Below are positions 1 to 8,560 of a stretch of 64,000 bases of DNA, piece by piece. The first letter of the stretch is position 1. Every line of letters begins with the position of its first letter. The notes beneath the pieces are model-generated. The model saw only the letters and a program-made list of their open reading frames with translations. It was not told the origin of the DNA and did not search any database. Made by a program: the position numbers and the translations under genes. This DNA is from DYMC01 sp035406705 (GTDB lineage: Bacteria > Verrucomicrobiota > Lentisphaeria > Victivallales > GWF2-50-93), in the NCBI GenBank assembly GCA_964426675.1, contig CAYRRM010000002.1, positions 124,001-188,000 of the forward strand. The letters are read 5' to 3'.

Positions 1-161
1 TCTACCCCGAGTGCTTCATCGGTCTCGGAATCTTCGACTTCATTATTTTCGACTTGCGATAGTAACTGCACCTGCACGCTGAATAACTTCACATCTGCAA
101 CATAATGGCTTAGTGGAATAAGCGGGTTAAACGCAAAATGCAGGTAAATGTAGTGATAAGT

Positions 162-1247
162 CTATTTGATATTGGTTGTCTGATGACGGAGCGGGGGCAG
201 GCTTCGTCCTTCGATCCATCTTGGTGCAGTCTGCACGGTGATTATGTTTTCCGGCATTCCTCTGGTCCTGTTGCGTATCTCCTGATCCAGAATGGAGATT
301 GCTACAGCAGCGTTTGCCTCCGAGTGCGTGGATATTCCGCCGATTCCCCTTGACCAGCGACCCCCGACATGGACTATCAAGCTGGCGAAATAAATTCTCC
401 GCTTGAGTTTCCTGGCAGCCTCTCTGACGGCGTAGAACTGGCCTGTATGCAGGCCTATGACCGCGTCCGGGACATACTTCTCTATCCATGCCTTGAATGG
501 TTCCATCACCCCTGGTTCGCCCGTGAAAGGGGGGATCTCCGCGACTAACGCCTTGTCGCGGCGTTGGCGCTGGAGGACTGCAGCAAGCCGCAACTCGTCG
601 TCTGGCAAGCTAATTCGGTGACTACACGGTGCAACTCCAATTCGTCTCATCCCAGCCGCTACCATTCTGTCCCAGCAGAGTTGGACTCCGGTAACCACAT
701 CGCCCATTACCCTGTTGTAGCCTTGCTTCCTGAACGTGTTCCCGTGCACAACGACGCTGAACATGCTCATATCCATATCGTATGCGATAGACTTGTCGTT
801 GAGTATGCGGTCTATTATCACACCACACACGCCTCTCGCGTATAAGGTCCTGCGAAGTTCGCGGACGGATTTGAAGCTGGAGAGATCGAAAGATTCCATG
901 AAATATCCATACGCCTCCGCGCTGGAAGACAACAACTTGATGTCGGACGGGATTACACTGTATCCACTTCCGCCCAGATCGTAGAGATAGGCGAGAGGCA
1001 GCATGTCTCGCATCCGGGTCTTGCGCCTATTTCCAGAGCCCATGATCGAGAAAACCATGTTCGGGCGGTATCCCATTCGGCGGGCCACGGCACGTATCTT
1101 GGATTTTGTATCCGCCGGAAGCAAGATGCTGTTTCTGAGAGCCAGGCTGACTGTTGATTTGCTGAAACCCGTTTCACGCGCTATATCTATTATCGTTGTA
1201 GCCCTCTTTGGCGGTGAGCCGATGAATTTTCCCATATCGCTTTTCAA
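162..1247 (-). CDS. LacI-family transcriptional regulator
   Basis: Predicted DNA-binding repressor of 361 residues. Residues 17-38 (TTIIDIARETGFSKSTVSLA and following) match the LacI helix-turn-helix, and the region from about residue 60 on reads like a periplasmic-binding-protein-type effector domain. The start at 1247 could also be the Met five codons in. It is divergent from the prepilin-like gene at 1401, and the roughly 150 bp between them hold that gene's promoter, so it may control it. The gene is visibly richer in G+C than most of the window. The effector is unknown; a sugar is usual for the family. Confidence 0.85.
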   Translation of the reverse strand: MKSDMGKFIGSPPKRATTIIDIARETGFSKSTVSLALRNSILLPADTKSKIRAVARRMGYRPNMVFSIMGSGNRRKTRMRDMLPLAYLYDLGGSGYSVIPSDIKLLSSSAEAYGYFMESFDLSSFKSVRELRRTLYARGVCGVIIDRILNDKSIAYDMDMSMFSVVVHGNTFRKQGYNRVMGDVVTGVQLCWDRMVAAGMRRIGVAPCSHRISLPDDELRLAAVLQRQRRDKALVAEIPPFTGEPGVMEPFKAWIEKYVPDAVIGLHTGQFYAVREAARKLKRRIYFASLIVHVGGRWSRGIGGISTHSEANAAVAISILDQEIRNRTRGMPENIITVQTAPRWIEGRSLPPLRHQTTNIK

Positions 1248-1294
1248 GACAATCCCCCGTTTTCAGACAATATAGTGTTTTTTTTGTGTTATGC

Positions 1295-1346
1295 AACCGT
1301 TCCAACAAACATTTCTCTTGATTCCGCGCGGCGGAAATGGTATAAT
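1295..1346 (+). promoter_or_regulatory. Promoter of prepilin-like gene with conserved upstream box
   Basis: TTGATT at 1318-1323 and TATAAT at 1341-1346 are separated by exactly 17 bp, a strong sigma-70 promoter. AACCGTTCCA at 1295-1304, 13 bp before the -35, recurs upstream of the prepilin-like genes at 13.8 and 23.6 kb and the broken copy at 11.6 kb. Confidence 0.75.
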
Positions 1347-1400
1347 ATCCTAAAATGAAGGTGGAGATTGTGCCATCTTGTTGAAAATGGAGGAGAACAG

Positions 1401-2318
1401 ATGCTTGAGTTATTTGAAGCAGTTTTCGCAGTTTGTACAAGAATATGGTCAAGATGGATGAAGAGCAGCATGGCGATCATCGGTGGTTTGGAATGGCGCC
1501 ATACGAAGCGCTCCGCCATTTCGGGTTTTCCAATCGGTAGATTTTTCACGTTGATCGAGCTATTGGTGGTGGTTGCGATAATTTCCATTCTCGCGGCGTT
1601 GTTGCTCCCTTCCCTCCAGAGGGCGAAGGAGACCGCACAGAGTGCCGTGTGCAAATCAAACATGAAGCAGATATGGCTGGTAAACCAGAATTATCTGATG
1701 GATTTCAACGGTTTTTTCATGCCCGCCAGGGGAGGTCCACTCGATGGCTCTAAACCTTGGGCAGATTTTCAAAATGCCACATATGGCAATAGTGATAATG
1801 TTAACTACTGGGCGTGGATACAGGGTTACTATAACGACAAGGATCCTGCGGACTGGGGTCCATATAAGGGCTATACCACCAAGGGCATTTTCCGCTGTCC
1901 CAGTTCGAGGCTGGTCAGATCGGACTATCTCGCCGACGTGCGCAGGGCAAGCTATGGATATGCCGGGTACGTTTGGGGATATATTGATGACAGGGATGTG
2001 AAGTTCGACGAAGGACTCTACAATTGCCTCCCTATCACATCCGTGAGAAAACCTGCTCAGACAGTCTTCATATGCGACGGATATGGAGGCGATGGGGGCG
2101 CGCAGGTTGTCAGAGCGCCCTCCACGAGCATAACTCCTACGCTGATAACGCAGGAATACGTGGATCCCGGCAACTACAGGATGGGGACGACCAGCGTAAT
2201 CATCCGCCACATAGGGAAGAGGGCATACAACATACTTTACTTCGACGGGCATGTGGGCGACATGCGTTATCCGAATTTTCCGGACGGCGCCACCTACTCC
2301 TTCTGCAGCAATAACTAA
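1401..2318 (+). CDS. Prepilin-like exported protein with H-Xn-DG motif
   Basis: Exported protein of about 305 residues. After a long basic leader it carries the type IV prepilin cleavage/methylation segment FFTLIELLVVVAIISILAA, then KETAQSAVCKSNMKQI and a C-terminal RHIGKRAYNILYFDGHVGDM segment, the H-Xn-DG signature of the DUF1559-like group common in Lentisphaerota and Planctomycetota. I chose the ATG at 1401 because GGAGGAG lies five bases before it; upstream Met at 1368 has no such site and Met at 1458 or 1470 would give a shorter leader. Role unknown, probably surface or pseudopilus-type. Base composition matches the LacI gene next to it. Confidence 0.85.
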   Translation: MLELFEAVFAVCTRIWSRWMKSSMAIIGGLEWRHTKRSAISGFPIGRFFTLIELLVVVAIISILAALLLPSLQRAKETAQSAVCKSNMKQIWLVNQNYLMDFNGFFMPARGGPLDGSKPWADFQNATYGNSDNVNYWAWIQGYYNDKDPADWGPYKGYTTKGIFRCPSSRLVRSDYLADVRRASYGYAGYVWGYIDDRDVKFDEGLYNCLPITSVRKPAQTVFICDGYGGDGGAQVVRAPSTSITPTLITQEYVDPGNYRMGTTSVIIRHIGKRAYNILYFDGHVGDMRYPNFPDGATYSFCSNN

Positions 2319-2643
2319 TCATCCATGTCTTTTTACTTTCCGCAGCGAGACAACAATGTTCTCATGCACGTTGTTGAAATAGGCTTTCACTCCGTTGAAA
2401 TATGCGGGTGAAAGAACTCGCCCATGCAGCATAAGTCTTAAAGGTTTTCGGCGAGTAATGACTGAGCAATATATCATTTTTCAATCCCGTTTCGACGTCC
2501 CGCCAGCCGGCGTTAGCCTTCTCTCATATAGAAAAAAAGCGACTACGGTGCCGTCACCCTGGCAAAAACGGTATTCACCCCCCCACTTCTCGCGCGGCAC
2601 AAGCTCCGAAAGTGTCCTGTCGAATCTGACATCAAGATTTTGA
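2319..2643. other. Gene-free stretch with possible gene remnant
   Basis: No convincing gene. A 52-codon minus-strand frame (2319-2477) ends right at the stop of the prepilin gene and contains VKAYFNNVHENIVVSLRK. Its VKAYF part resembles a short frame at 29.1 kb (VKEVKAYFKNM), so both may be remnants of one family. The plus-strand frame 2395-2643 resembles nothing I know. A GGCGTTAGCC near 2499 recalls an integron core site but lacks a clear partner half. Confidence 0.25.
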
Positions 2644-3083
2644 ATTGCACTAATTTTTATTACAGCAACAACAATTTACGCAGAATGGAAGTATGAAAAT
2701 AGTGATTTTTCAATTAACAGCTTAGAGATTGAGAGTAATTCAAGCAGTCAACCTCTTATGATGTTTTTACCTGCTTCAGATGGTTTTGCTCCAAATATCA
2801 ATGTCCAAATACAAATTTATTCGGGAACAATAGAAGATTATGAGAAATTATCAATGGACCAATTTAAACAATTTAAATTTAACGTAATCAAAAGCAAACA
2901 AACAGGAGAGTCTATAATTTTTGAATATGCTGGTGGTATGCAAGGGATAAAATTACATTGATATTCTATTAATATAAGAAGAACAATAAAATGTACATTG
3001 TTATAGCAACAGCCACAGAATCGCAGTTGAAAAAATTATCGTCTAAACTAATTGATTGTGTAAACAGTTTTAAAATAAAATAA
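2644..3083 (+). pseudogene. Broken PsbP/DcrB-like secreted protein
   Basis: An open frame from 2644 starts inside a hydrophobic signal-like segment (ALIFITATTIYA) with no start codon, then continues through PNINVQIQIYSGTIEDYEKL and EYAGGMQGIKLH. A TGA at 2959-2961 stops it where the family would have an aromatic residue. The rest of the domain, YIVIATATESQLKKLSSKLI then DCVNSFKIK, follows in another frame at 2991-3083. So the gene lacks its 5' end and carries one stop and one frameshift. The family assignment (small lipoprotein-like PsbP/DcrB fold) is inferred from the overall pattern and is tentative. An attC-like site follows directly, as expected for a decayed cassette gene. Confidence 0.5.
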
Positions 3084-3088
3084 ATTTT

Positions 3089-3144
3089 AACAAATTCAGT
3101 TCATCAGAAACCTAAACGTCGACTGATGACTTCAGCGTCATGCC
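3089..3144 (+). repeat. attC-like recombination site 1
   Basis: AACAAATTCAG at the left and CTTCAGCGTCATGCC at the right flank an inverted repeat, TCATCAG (3101-3107) with CTGATGA (3123-3129). The right half shares TGACTTCAGCGT with the site after the next gene. The core GCGTCATGCC is one base from the usual GCGTTATGCC form. It follows one broken gene and ends at the start codon of the next, the layout of integron cassettes. Confidence 0.45.
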
Positions 3145-4144
3145 TCAAATAGGGAAAAACATAAATAGTAGGCAATTGGCACGAAAATGGCCGTTCCTAA
3201 GATATGAAAAATTTGAAGAGACGCTGCGGAAGGCCGCATCTGAATGGTTTAAAGAAAAAAGCTTTAAAACCCACCCGCGCAATTCGTATTGCCTTGCAAA
3301 TTGGGATGATTGGGAGAAAAATATCATCCTTGACGAAGTTGCAGGATATATAAGAAAAGTAAAAAATGACTGTGAACAAAAAAGAAAACCATTTCCCTTA
3401 CACAAATATATTCACCATGCTTTGAGCAGCCAGGCCATGGCTTTCAATCTGATAGGGCCTTTAATTACACGCAAAGACTATGAGCCTATTGTCAGCGTGT
3501 TACAGACAAAAGGATTACCGAATTCAAATGACATTTTTTCTGCATCATTTGAATATGAAGATAGAGATATTTTCAACGAAGATTCCGGGCAGCCGACATC
3601 CATCGATATTGTTTTGAAAAACAACAATGGCAGGCCAATAATTTTTATTGAAAGTAAGTTGGTTGAGAGAGGATTTGGGGGATGTTCCGTTTTTGCTGGC
3701 GGGGATTGTAACGGACAGAATCCAATCAATAATTATGACTACTGCTTTTTACATTTTATAGGCAGAAAGTATTGGGTCTTAATGGATAAACATGGTTTTT
3801 CGGAAATCCTTCGAAATGAAAAGCTATGTATTTTTGTCGAATACTATCAGTTTTTTAGAGAATTGCTGTTTAGTATTGAAAAAGGGGGAGTCTTTGTATT
3901 GCTAAGTGATGAAAGAAGTCCTGTATTTCATTGTAAGGTGAACGGAATAGAAAGAGGAAAAATGGCTTTCCTGACTAACATATTGCCAAAACAGCATAAA
4001 GATCGTATTATGTCTATCAGTATCCAGGAAATGGTTGAGGCAATCAGGCGAACTAATAGACATACAGATTGGATAAACGAATTTGAAAAGAAATATGGTT
4101 TGCATAACAGGTCGCTTCAGCGGACGGCTTATCGCCACCCCTGA
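3140..4144 (+). CDS. PD-(D/E)XK nuclease-like protein, candidate integron cassette gene
   Basis: Protein of 334 residues. SIDIVL followed ten residues later by IIFIESKL, near residues 155-175, fits the D-Xn-E-X-K core of PD-(D/E)XK nucleases. The rest recalls the PGN_0703-type putative restriction endonucleases, a match made from memory. The ATG at 3140 lies in the core of the upstream attC-like site, and the last residues (NRSLQRTAYRHP) are read from the downstream attC-like site, typical of cassette-borne genes. The 12-bp direct repeat TGACTTCAGCGT (3127-3138 and 4142-4153) brackets the gene. No methyltransferase partner is visible, so a defence role is only a guess. Confidence 0.65.
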   Translation: MPQIGKNINSRQLARKWPFLRYEKFEETLRKAASEWFKEKSFKTHPRNSYCLANWDDWEKNIILDEVAGYIRKVKNDCEQKRKPFPLHKYIHHALSSQAMAFNLIGPLITRKDYEPIVSVLQTKGLPNSNDIFSASFEYEDRDIFNEDSGQPTSIDIVLKNNNGRPIIFIESKLVERGFGGCSVFAGGDCNGQNPINNYDYCFLHFIGRKYWVLMDKHGFSEILRNEKLCIFVEYYQFFRELLFSIEKGGVFVLLSDERSPVFHCKVNGIERGKMAFLTNILPKQHKDRIMSISIQEMVEAIRRTNRHTDWINEFEKKYGLHNRSLQRTAYRHP

Positions 4145-4158
4145 CTTCAGCGTTGTAA
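4102..4158 (+). repeat. attC-like recombination site 2
   Basis: The left half GCATAACAGGTCGCTTCAGC, the middle GGACGGC paired with GCCACCCC, and the right half CTGACTTCAGCGTTGTAAC give the imperfect hairpin of an integron attC site. It overlaps the 3' end of the nuclease gene, whose final codons translate the site. The sequence GTCGCTTCAGCGGACGGC is very typical of attC left halves as I remember them. Confidence 0.6.
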
Positions 4159-4175
4159 CGAAATAAAGAACACAA

Positions 4176-4517
4176 ATGAAACTTTTATGGCAAATCGATG
4201 AAAATGATATTAAAAAGTTAAAATCGTTTTACGATGCTCAGAAAAATAATGCTTTTGTCTAGAATAGAATTGAAAGAAACGTGAAAAAATTTTTTCCTCC
4301 CGATAGAAAAGAAATATTCTGGGAGGTCATGATTTCCTGTTTAATTACCACTCAACAGCGGTCTGGACCAGAAAGTGCCGTCACAAAATTTATTAGCACC
4401 AAGCCATTTCAATTGAACTATGAGATATGCAAATTGGCAAAAAAACTGGAGAAGTCGAGAAAAAAAAATGTTTTTTTTGGGGGAATATTGAAAAACGGCT
4501 CCGGAAGGCTAAATTGA
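4176..4517 (+). pseudogene. Unknown protein gene interrupted by TAG, third cassette-like gene
   Basis: From ATG 4176 a frame reads 28 codons to a TAG at 4260-4262, then stays open in the same frame to 4517. The parts join as one protein of about 112 residues without the stop. The middle contains EIFWEVMISCLITTQQRSGP, which recalls uncharacterised proteins that are longer, so the 3' end also seems lost. It starts 18 bp after attC-like site 2, in cassette orientation. The distal part could be translated alone from the GTG at 4281, but a decayed gene is more likely. Confidence 0.5.
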
Positions 4518-4586
4518 CACGTAGTTCAGTGAATATTTTTACAAAATAATTTCTTTTTAATTGTAAATTTGGAGGGAATTGAATAG

Positions 4587-5666
4587 ATGAAAACTTTTTT
4601 TGAAAAACAAGATTGGGAGAGAATCAATTCAACTTTTCAAAAATGGTGGGAGGGCAAACTCGAAAGACCTCTTATCTTAATGACTCTAACAGATTGTCCT
4701 GTCAACTTACCACGCCCAAGGCTCGATTTTAGGCATTTTACGTCTTTTTATGAGCTTACAATTCCGGCAGAACAAATAGCTGAGGCATGGAATTATGAAA
4801 TATCAAGAAGAAAGTTTATTGGAGATGCTTTTCCTACGATATGGCCTAATTTTGGCCCAGGAGTGATTGCTGCATTTATTGGTGCAAAGCTCGAAAATGG
4901 TAAAAATACTGTTTGGTTTCATCCTGAAAGAAAAAGAGAAATTTCAGAAATTGAATTCAAGTATGATTCGCAAAATCAATGGGTAAATAGAATAAAAGAC
5001 ATTATAAAAGCGGCTCAAAAAATATGGCAGGGAACAGTCCTGATTGGAATGACAGACCTTGGTGGAAATCTTGACATATTAAGTTCTTTCAGACCTTCTG
5101 AAGGCTTACTCCTCGATCTCTACGATAATCCTGAACACGTAAAAAGACTTACGTGGAGCGCACACGAACTATGGTGGAAATACTACAATGAATTTGCCGA
5201 TTTTATGTCACCTGTAAATCCTGGTTATTCAGCCTGGACACCTCTTTTCTCTAAAACTCCGTATTATATGCTTCAATGTGATTTTTGCTATATGATTAGC
5301 CCGGAAATGTTTGACGAATTTGTAAAACCTGAACTTGAAGCTTCATGTAAAAAACTTGGAAATGCTTTTTATCACCTTGACGGAGTAGGGCAATTACCTC
5401 ATTTAGATTCCCTTCTTCAAATAAAGGAACTCAAAGGGGTACAATGGGTTCCAGGTGATGGGAAGCCGTCTTGTGAACATTGGCCTGAAGTTTACAAAAA
5501 AATTCGCAACGCTGGCAAACTTATTCAATTGTGGGGCAATTTTGAGACGCTCGATATTCTTGTTGAACAACTTGGTTCTGCAAAAGGTATTGCATTTATG
5601 ATTAGTGCAAAATATTCTGAACAGGATAAGGCTATTAAGTTCCTTGAAAAGTACAAAGTTATATAA
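4587..5666 (+). CDS. Uroporphyrinogen-decarboxylase-like (URO-D/MtaA superfamily) protein
   Basis: TIM-barrel protein of 359 residues. The C-terminal half has the family pattern: a DFCYMISPEMFDEFVKPEL segment, then a histidine in FYHLDGVGQLPHLDSLL, then GVQWVPGDGK. The arginine and aspartate residues that define true HemE are not evident, and no other haem genes are near, so a role in methyl transfer or in sugar or glycoside metabolism is more likely than haem synthesis. Lentisphaerota carry many such paralogues; another is at 21171. GGAGGG lies upstream of the ATG. It stands alone and converges with the TPR gene. Confidence 0.75.
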   Translation: MKTFFEKQDWERINSTFQKWWEGKLERPLILMTLTDCPVNLPRPRLDFRHFTSFYELTIPAEQIAEAWNYEISRRKFIGDAFPTIWPNFGPGVIAAFIGAKLENGKNTVWFHPERKREISEIEFKYDSQNQWVNRIKDIIKAAQKIWQGTVLIGMTDLGGNLDILSSFRPSEGLLLDLYDNPEHVKRLTWSAHELWWKYYNEFADFMSPVNPGYSAWTPLFSKTPYYMLQCDFCYMISPEMFDEFVKPELEASCKKLGNAFYHLDGVGQLPHLDSLLQIKELKGVQWVPGDGKPSCEHWPEVYKKIRNAGKLIQLWGNFETLDILVEQLGSAKGIAFMISAKYSEQDKAIKFLEKYKVI

Positions 5667-5669
5667 CTA

Positions 5670-6059
5670 TTATTTATAAATTCCTTTTAATTTTTCAAGG
5701 GCATTCTTTGTTGCCCCTGCCCAACTATGTTTTGGATAACGCTCTAAGAATTTTTCATACCAAATTATAGCAGCATCATAGTTTTTTTCTTTCTCCGCAC
5801 ATAGGCCAGCAGAATACATATACCCAGGGGTAAATGTGGATTCAGGAAAGTAGATTACAGCTTTCTCGGCAATCTTTCGAGCGTCAGAATACATATAGAA
5901 ATACATCTTCAATCGTATGGCTTTATCTATCATCTCAGGAGCATCAGGTAATTCAGGTTTCTTGAACGCACTATCGGCTATGTAACTTGTCCACATCGGA
6001 ATTGAAGCAAAAGCTATTACAGCCACTATCAGGATTAAAATAAAGAGTTTCTTCAACAT
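5670..6059 (-). CDS. Membrane-anchored TPR protein
   Basis: Small protein of 129 residues with one N-terminal transmembrane segment (residues 4-20, LFILILIVAVIAFASI) followed by a periplasmic part with about two tetratricopeptide repeats, including YMYSAGLCAEKEKNYDAAII and WYEKFLERYPKHSWA. Probably a scaffold or an outer-membrane/envelope helper of the YfgM/BamD-like kind; no partner is identifiable. Its start lies about 30 bp from the tmRNA 3' end, on the same strand. Confidence 0.7.
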   Translation of the reverse strand: MLKKLFILILIVAVIAFASIPMWTSYIADSAFKKPELPDAPEMIDKAIRLKMYFYMYSDARKIAEKAVIYFPESTFTPGYMYSAGLCAEKEKNYDAAIIWYEKFLERYPKHSWAGATKNALEKLKGIYK

Positions 6060-6087
6060 ATTTTTTACACACTACACTATTTTATAT

Positions 6088-6442
6088 TGGTGGAGGTGGC
6101 GGGAATTGAACCCGCGTCCTGAAAACGTCTCACCAAAACCTCTACATGCTTAGTCTGTCTTTTTCGTTTTTCGTCTTCCGCATTGCCGGCAGACAGGCTT
6201 GCTTCGGACTAAACCTGATAAAATTCTCGTTTAGACTCCTCAGGTTAGAGAATGCTAAACCAGAGTGCTGCCTTCGCCTTTATCTCTTAGCACCCGTCAG
6301 AGTAAAGACGTCGCTGAACTTAAGCAGCGAGAGCGAATTCTTCGTTCGCAGTTACATTTTTAACCGATGATTAACGAGGCCAACGGTTATCCTCGACATG
6401 CCATTTTAGCTGAACGTCTCCAATCGAATCCGTAACACCCCC
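6088..6442 (-). ncRNA. ssrA: Transfer-messenger RNA (tmRNA)
   Basis: The minus strand begins GGGGGTGTTACGGATTCGAT and ends with a T-arm GGTTCAATTCCCGCC, acceptor strand CACCTCC and encoded ACCA. The 5' GGGGGTG pairs with CACCTCC, closing the tRNA-like part over a length of about 355 nt. The tag frame lies at 6349-6320 and reads ANEEFALAA then TAA, preceded by the usual TAACT before the resume codon GCG. The RNA rescues stalled ribosomes with SmpB, which is not in the window. Confidence 0.95.
6320..6349 (-). other. tmRNA tag-peptide frame
   Basis: Codons GCG AAC GAA GAA TTC GCT CTC GCT GCT TAA give ANEEFALAA, ending in the Ala-Leu-Ala-Ala degron recognised by ClpXP-type proteases. The resume codon is assigned by analogy with the E. 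coli tag. Confidence 0.85.
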
Positions 6443-6566
6443 CTTAAAATTAGATTAAAGGTTTATGAATAAAATATAATTTCAATAAAAAACCAGAAGC
6501 CCGCGTTTGATTTTTCTAAAATTAAATATAAGTATAGCTGAATAAGGAATAAATGTCAAATAAAAA

Positions 6567-7532
6567 ATGAAAATAGAACGACTTTGTTCAGGTGGGTTAA
6601 TTGTAACATATGCTTGCAGTTCATCATGTTCTCACTGTTTATACAAATCATCACCTAAAAGAGATAAAGCATATATTGAAAAAGAAATGGCAAAGGAAGT
6701 TTTTGCGAAAATCGCAAAACTCAATTGTAAATCAATACATATTGGAGGAGGAGAGCCTTTCTTAAGACCTGAAAGTCTTTTTGAAATTACCTCTATTGCA
6801 TCTGAATATGATATACACATTGACTATGTTGAAACGAATGCTTCATGGTTTTGTAATGGTAGCGATGAAATATTAAAGAAATGCCTTTCTTCCAATGTAA
6901 AAACTTTACTCATCTCGATAAGTCCGTTTCATAATGAATTTATTCCCTTTTCAAAAGTTACAGAACTTATCAAGGCATCAAAAAAATATAGGATTAACAT
7001 TTTTCCATGGATTATAGATTTTGCAGATGAAATATCTGCATTTGAACAAAAAACAACTCACAGGCTGTTTGAATACAAGGAGAGGTATGGCGAAGATTAT
7101 ATTATAAATTCTCTCTCCAGGTATGGAGTTCGTTTTAATGGACGTGCGGCTGAGGTTTTCTCAAATTTACTTGCAACGAAAACTCCAGAACATATTATTC
7201 TGGAAAATCCAGGACCTTGCAATGAACTTCTGAATACATCACATTTTCACGTAGATCTTTATGGAAATTATATTCCAGGTCTTTGTGCTGGACTATCGCT
7301 GGATTTTAAAGTTTTAGACCAGGATTTCTCACCTAATTATCCTCTATTTGTTCTTTTATGTAAAAAAGGAATTAGTGGATTGTATAAATTTGCAAAAGAA
7401 AATTTCTCATTCAATACTGAGAAAAAATATATCGGTAAGTGCCATCTTTGTCTTGAAATACGAAAACACTTATACCGTAACAAAGTATTTCTGAATGAAT
7501 TAAGACCAGCGGAATTTTATGAATTTTCGTAA
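6567..7532 (+). CDS. Radical SAM protein
   Basis: Protein of 321 residues with CSSSCSHC (about residues 17-24), the CX3CX2C motif that binds the [4Fe-4S] cluster of radical SAM enzymes, followed by IHIGGGEPFL, the glycine-rich SAM-binding segment. A C-terminal CHLCLEIRK (about residues 293-301), with other cysteines before it, may bind an extra cluster. The substrate is unknown. The 3' end overlaps ispH by 14 bases, so the two are co-transcribed and perhaps translationally coupled. Confidence 0.85.
   Translation: MKIERLCSGGLIVTYACSSSCSHCLYKSSPKRDKAYIEKEMAKEVFAKIAKLNCKSIHIGGGEPFLRPESLFEITSIASEYDIHIDYVETNASWFCNGSDEILKKCLSSNVKTLLISISPFHNEFIPFSKVTELIKASKKYRINIFPWIIDFADEISAFEQKTTHRLFEYKERYGEDYIINSLSRYGVRFNGRAAEVFSNLLATKTPEHIILENPGPCNELLNTSHFHVDLYGNYIPGLCAGLSLDFKVLDQDFSPNYPLFVLLCKKGISGLYKFAKENFSFNTEKKYIGKCHLCLEIRKHLYRNKVFLNELRPAEFYEFS
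6704..6716. repeat. TGCGAAAATCGCA dispersed palindrome
   Basis: Lies in the radical SAM gene and is read as Ala-Lys-Ile-Ala. Confidence 0.7.
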
Positions 7533-8418
7533 AAAAATTGAAAAAAAAAGGATTATACTTGCATCTCCACGAGGCTTCTGTGCTGGAGTTAAAAATGCCA
7601 TTAATACAGTTGAAAATCTACTAAAAACACTACAAGCACCAATCTACGTAAAACATGAAATTGTTCACAATAAACATGTGGTAAATGATTTTAAAAAAAG
7701 AGGAGTAATTTTTGTAGAAAAAATCTCATCCATTCCAGAGGGTGCTCATATTGTATTCAGCGCGCATGGTGTTCCAAAATCAGTAGAAGATGAAGCAAAG
7801 GCTAAAAATCTAATTATCCACGATGCCACATGTCCAATTGTAAAAAAGATTCACAAACTTGCAGATGAATACTCAAAAAAGAATTTTACAGTAATACTTA
7901 TTGGACATAAAAAGCATCCTGAAATAATTGGAACTGCCGGACGCATTTCAGGGAACTTTATTATTGTTGAAAATACTTCTGATGCGAAGAAAATAAAAGC
8001 ACGAAAAGACGAAAAATTTATATGTCTTACTCAAACTACTTTAACGCCAGATGAAACTCTTGGTATCTACCAAATTTTGAAAAAGAGATTAAAAGAAAAA
8101 CTTCTCCCTCTAAAAAATAATATCTGTTATGCAACAAAAGAAAGACAAGATGCAGTGAAAAGAATTGCAAAAAAATGCGATTTATTTATTGTTATAGGTT
8201 CAAAGAATAGTTCAAATTCAAGGAGATTACGGGAAGTGGCAGAAAATTCAGGTGTAAAAGCAATACTTATTGACGATAAAACTGAACTAAAGAAAAATAT
8301 GCTTTCAAATGCTCAGATTATAGGAGTCAGTTCTGGAGCGTCAGCTCCGGAATACCTTGTAGAAGTCATATTGAAAAAGCTCAAAAAGTATGGCTGGGAA
8401 GACGTCTTAAAAACTTGA
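7519..8418 (+). CDS. ispH: 4-hydroxy-3-methylbut-2-enyl diphosphate reductase
   Basis: Last enzyme of the methylerythritol phosphate pathway, making isopentenyl and dimethylallyl diphosphate. The 299-residue protein shows the three conserved cysteines of the iron-sulfur centre (RGFCAGV, ATCPIVKK, NICYATKERQ), HEIVHNKHVV, the catalytic TQTTL and the C-terminal GVSSGASAPEYLV. Full length for the family. The start overlaps the radical SAM gene by 14 bases. Confidence 0.97.
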   Translation: MNFRKKIEKKRIILASPRGFCAGVKNAINTVENLLKTLQAPIYVKHEIVHNKHVVNDFKKRGVIFVEKISSIPEGAHIVFSAHGVPKSVEDEAKAKNLIIHDATCPIVKKIHKLADEYSKKNFTVILIGHKKHPEIIGTAGRISGNFIIVENTSDAKKIKARKDEKFICLTQTTLTPDETLGIYQILKKRLKEKLLPLKNNICYATKERQDAVKRIAKKCDLFIVIGSKNSSNSRRLREVAENSGVKAILIDDKTELKKNMLSNAQIIGVSSGASAPEYLVEVILKKLKKYGWEDVLKT

Positions 8419-8560
8419 TATCCCGTTTTTGGAAAAGAAGTTTTTGGATATAAAATAAAAAAATTGTGCTCTTATATAGAAATATTTTATGAAATTTTCA
8501 CTGAATGTTCTCCAAAAGTTTACTTGTTACTCTACGAGAAATATATCTTCCGCTTTTTTT

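Noticed and set aside
1..161. Open frame on both strands at the window edge
   Set aside because: Too short, without start codon or recognisable motif; the minus frame simply continues past the stop of the LacI-type gene.
2476..2520. GGCGTTAGCC as a third attC site
   Set aside because: The core-like bases are there, but I could not find a matching left half or hairpin.
2395..2643. 82-codon plus-strand frame
   Set aside because: No ribosome site, no recognisable motif and unusual composition; it covers the boundary of two base compositions.
2959..2961. TGA read as Trp (altered genetic code)
   Set aside because: Several intact genes end in TGA, and the same pseudogene also carries a frameshift, so decay is the simpler explanation.
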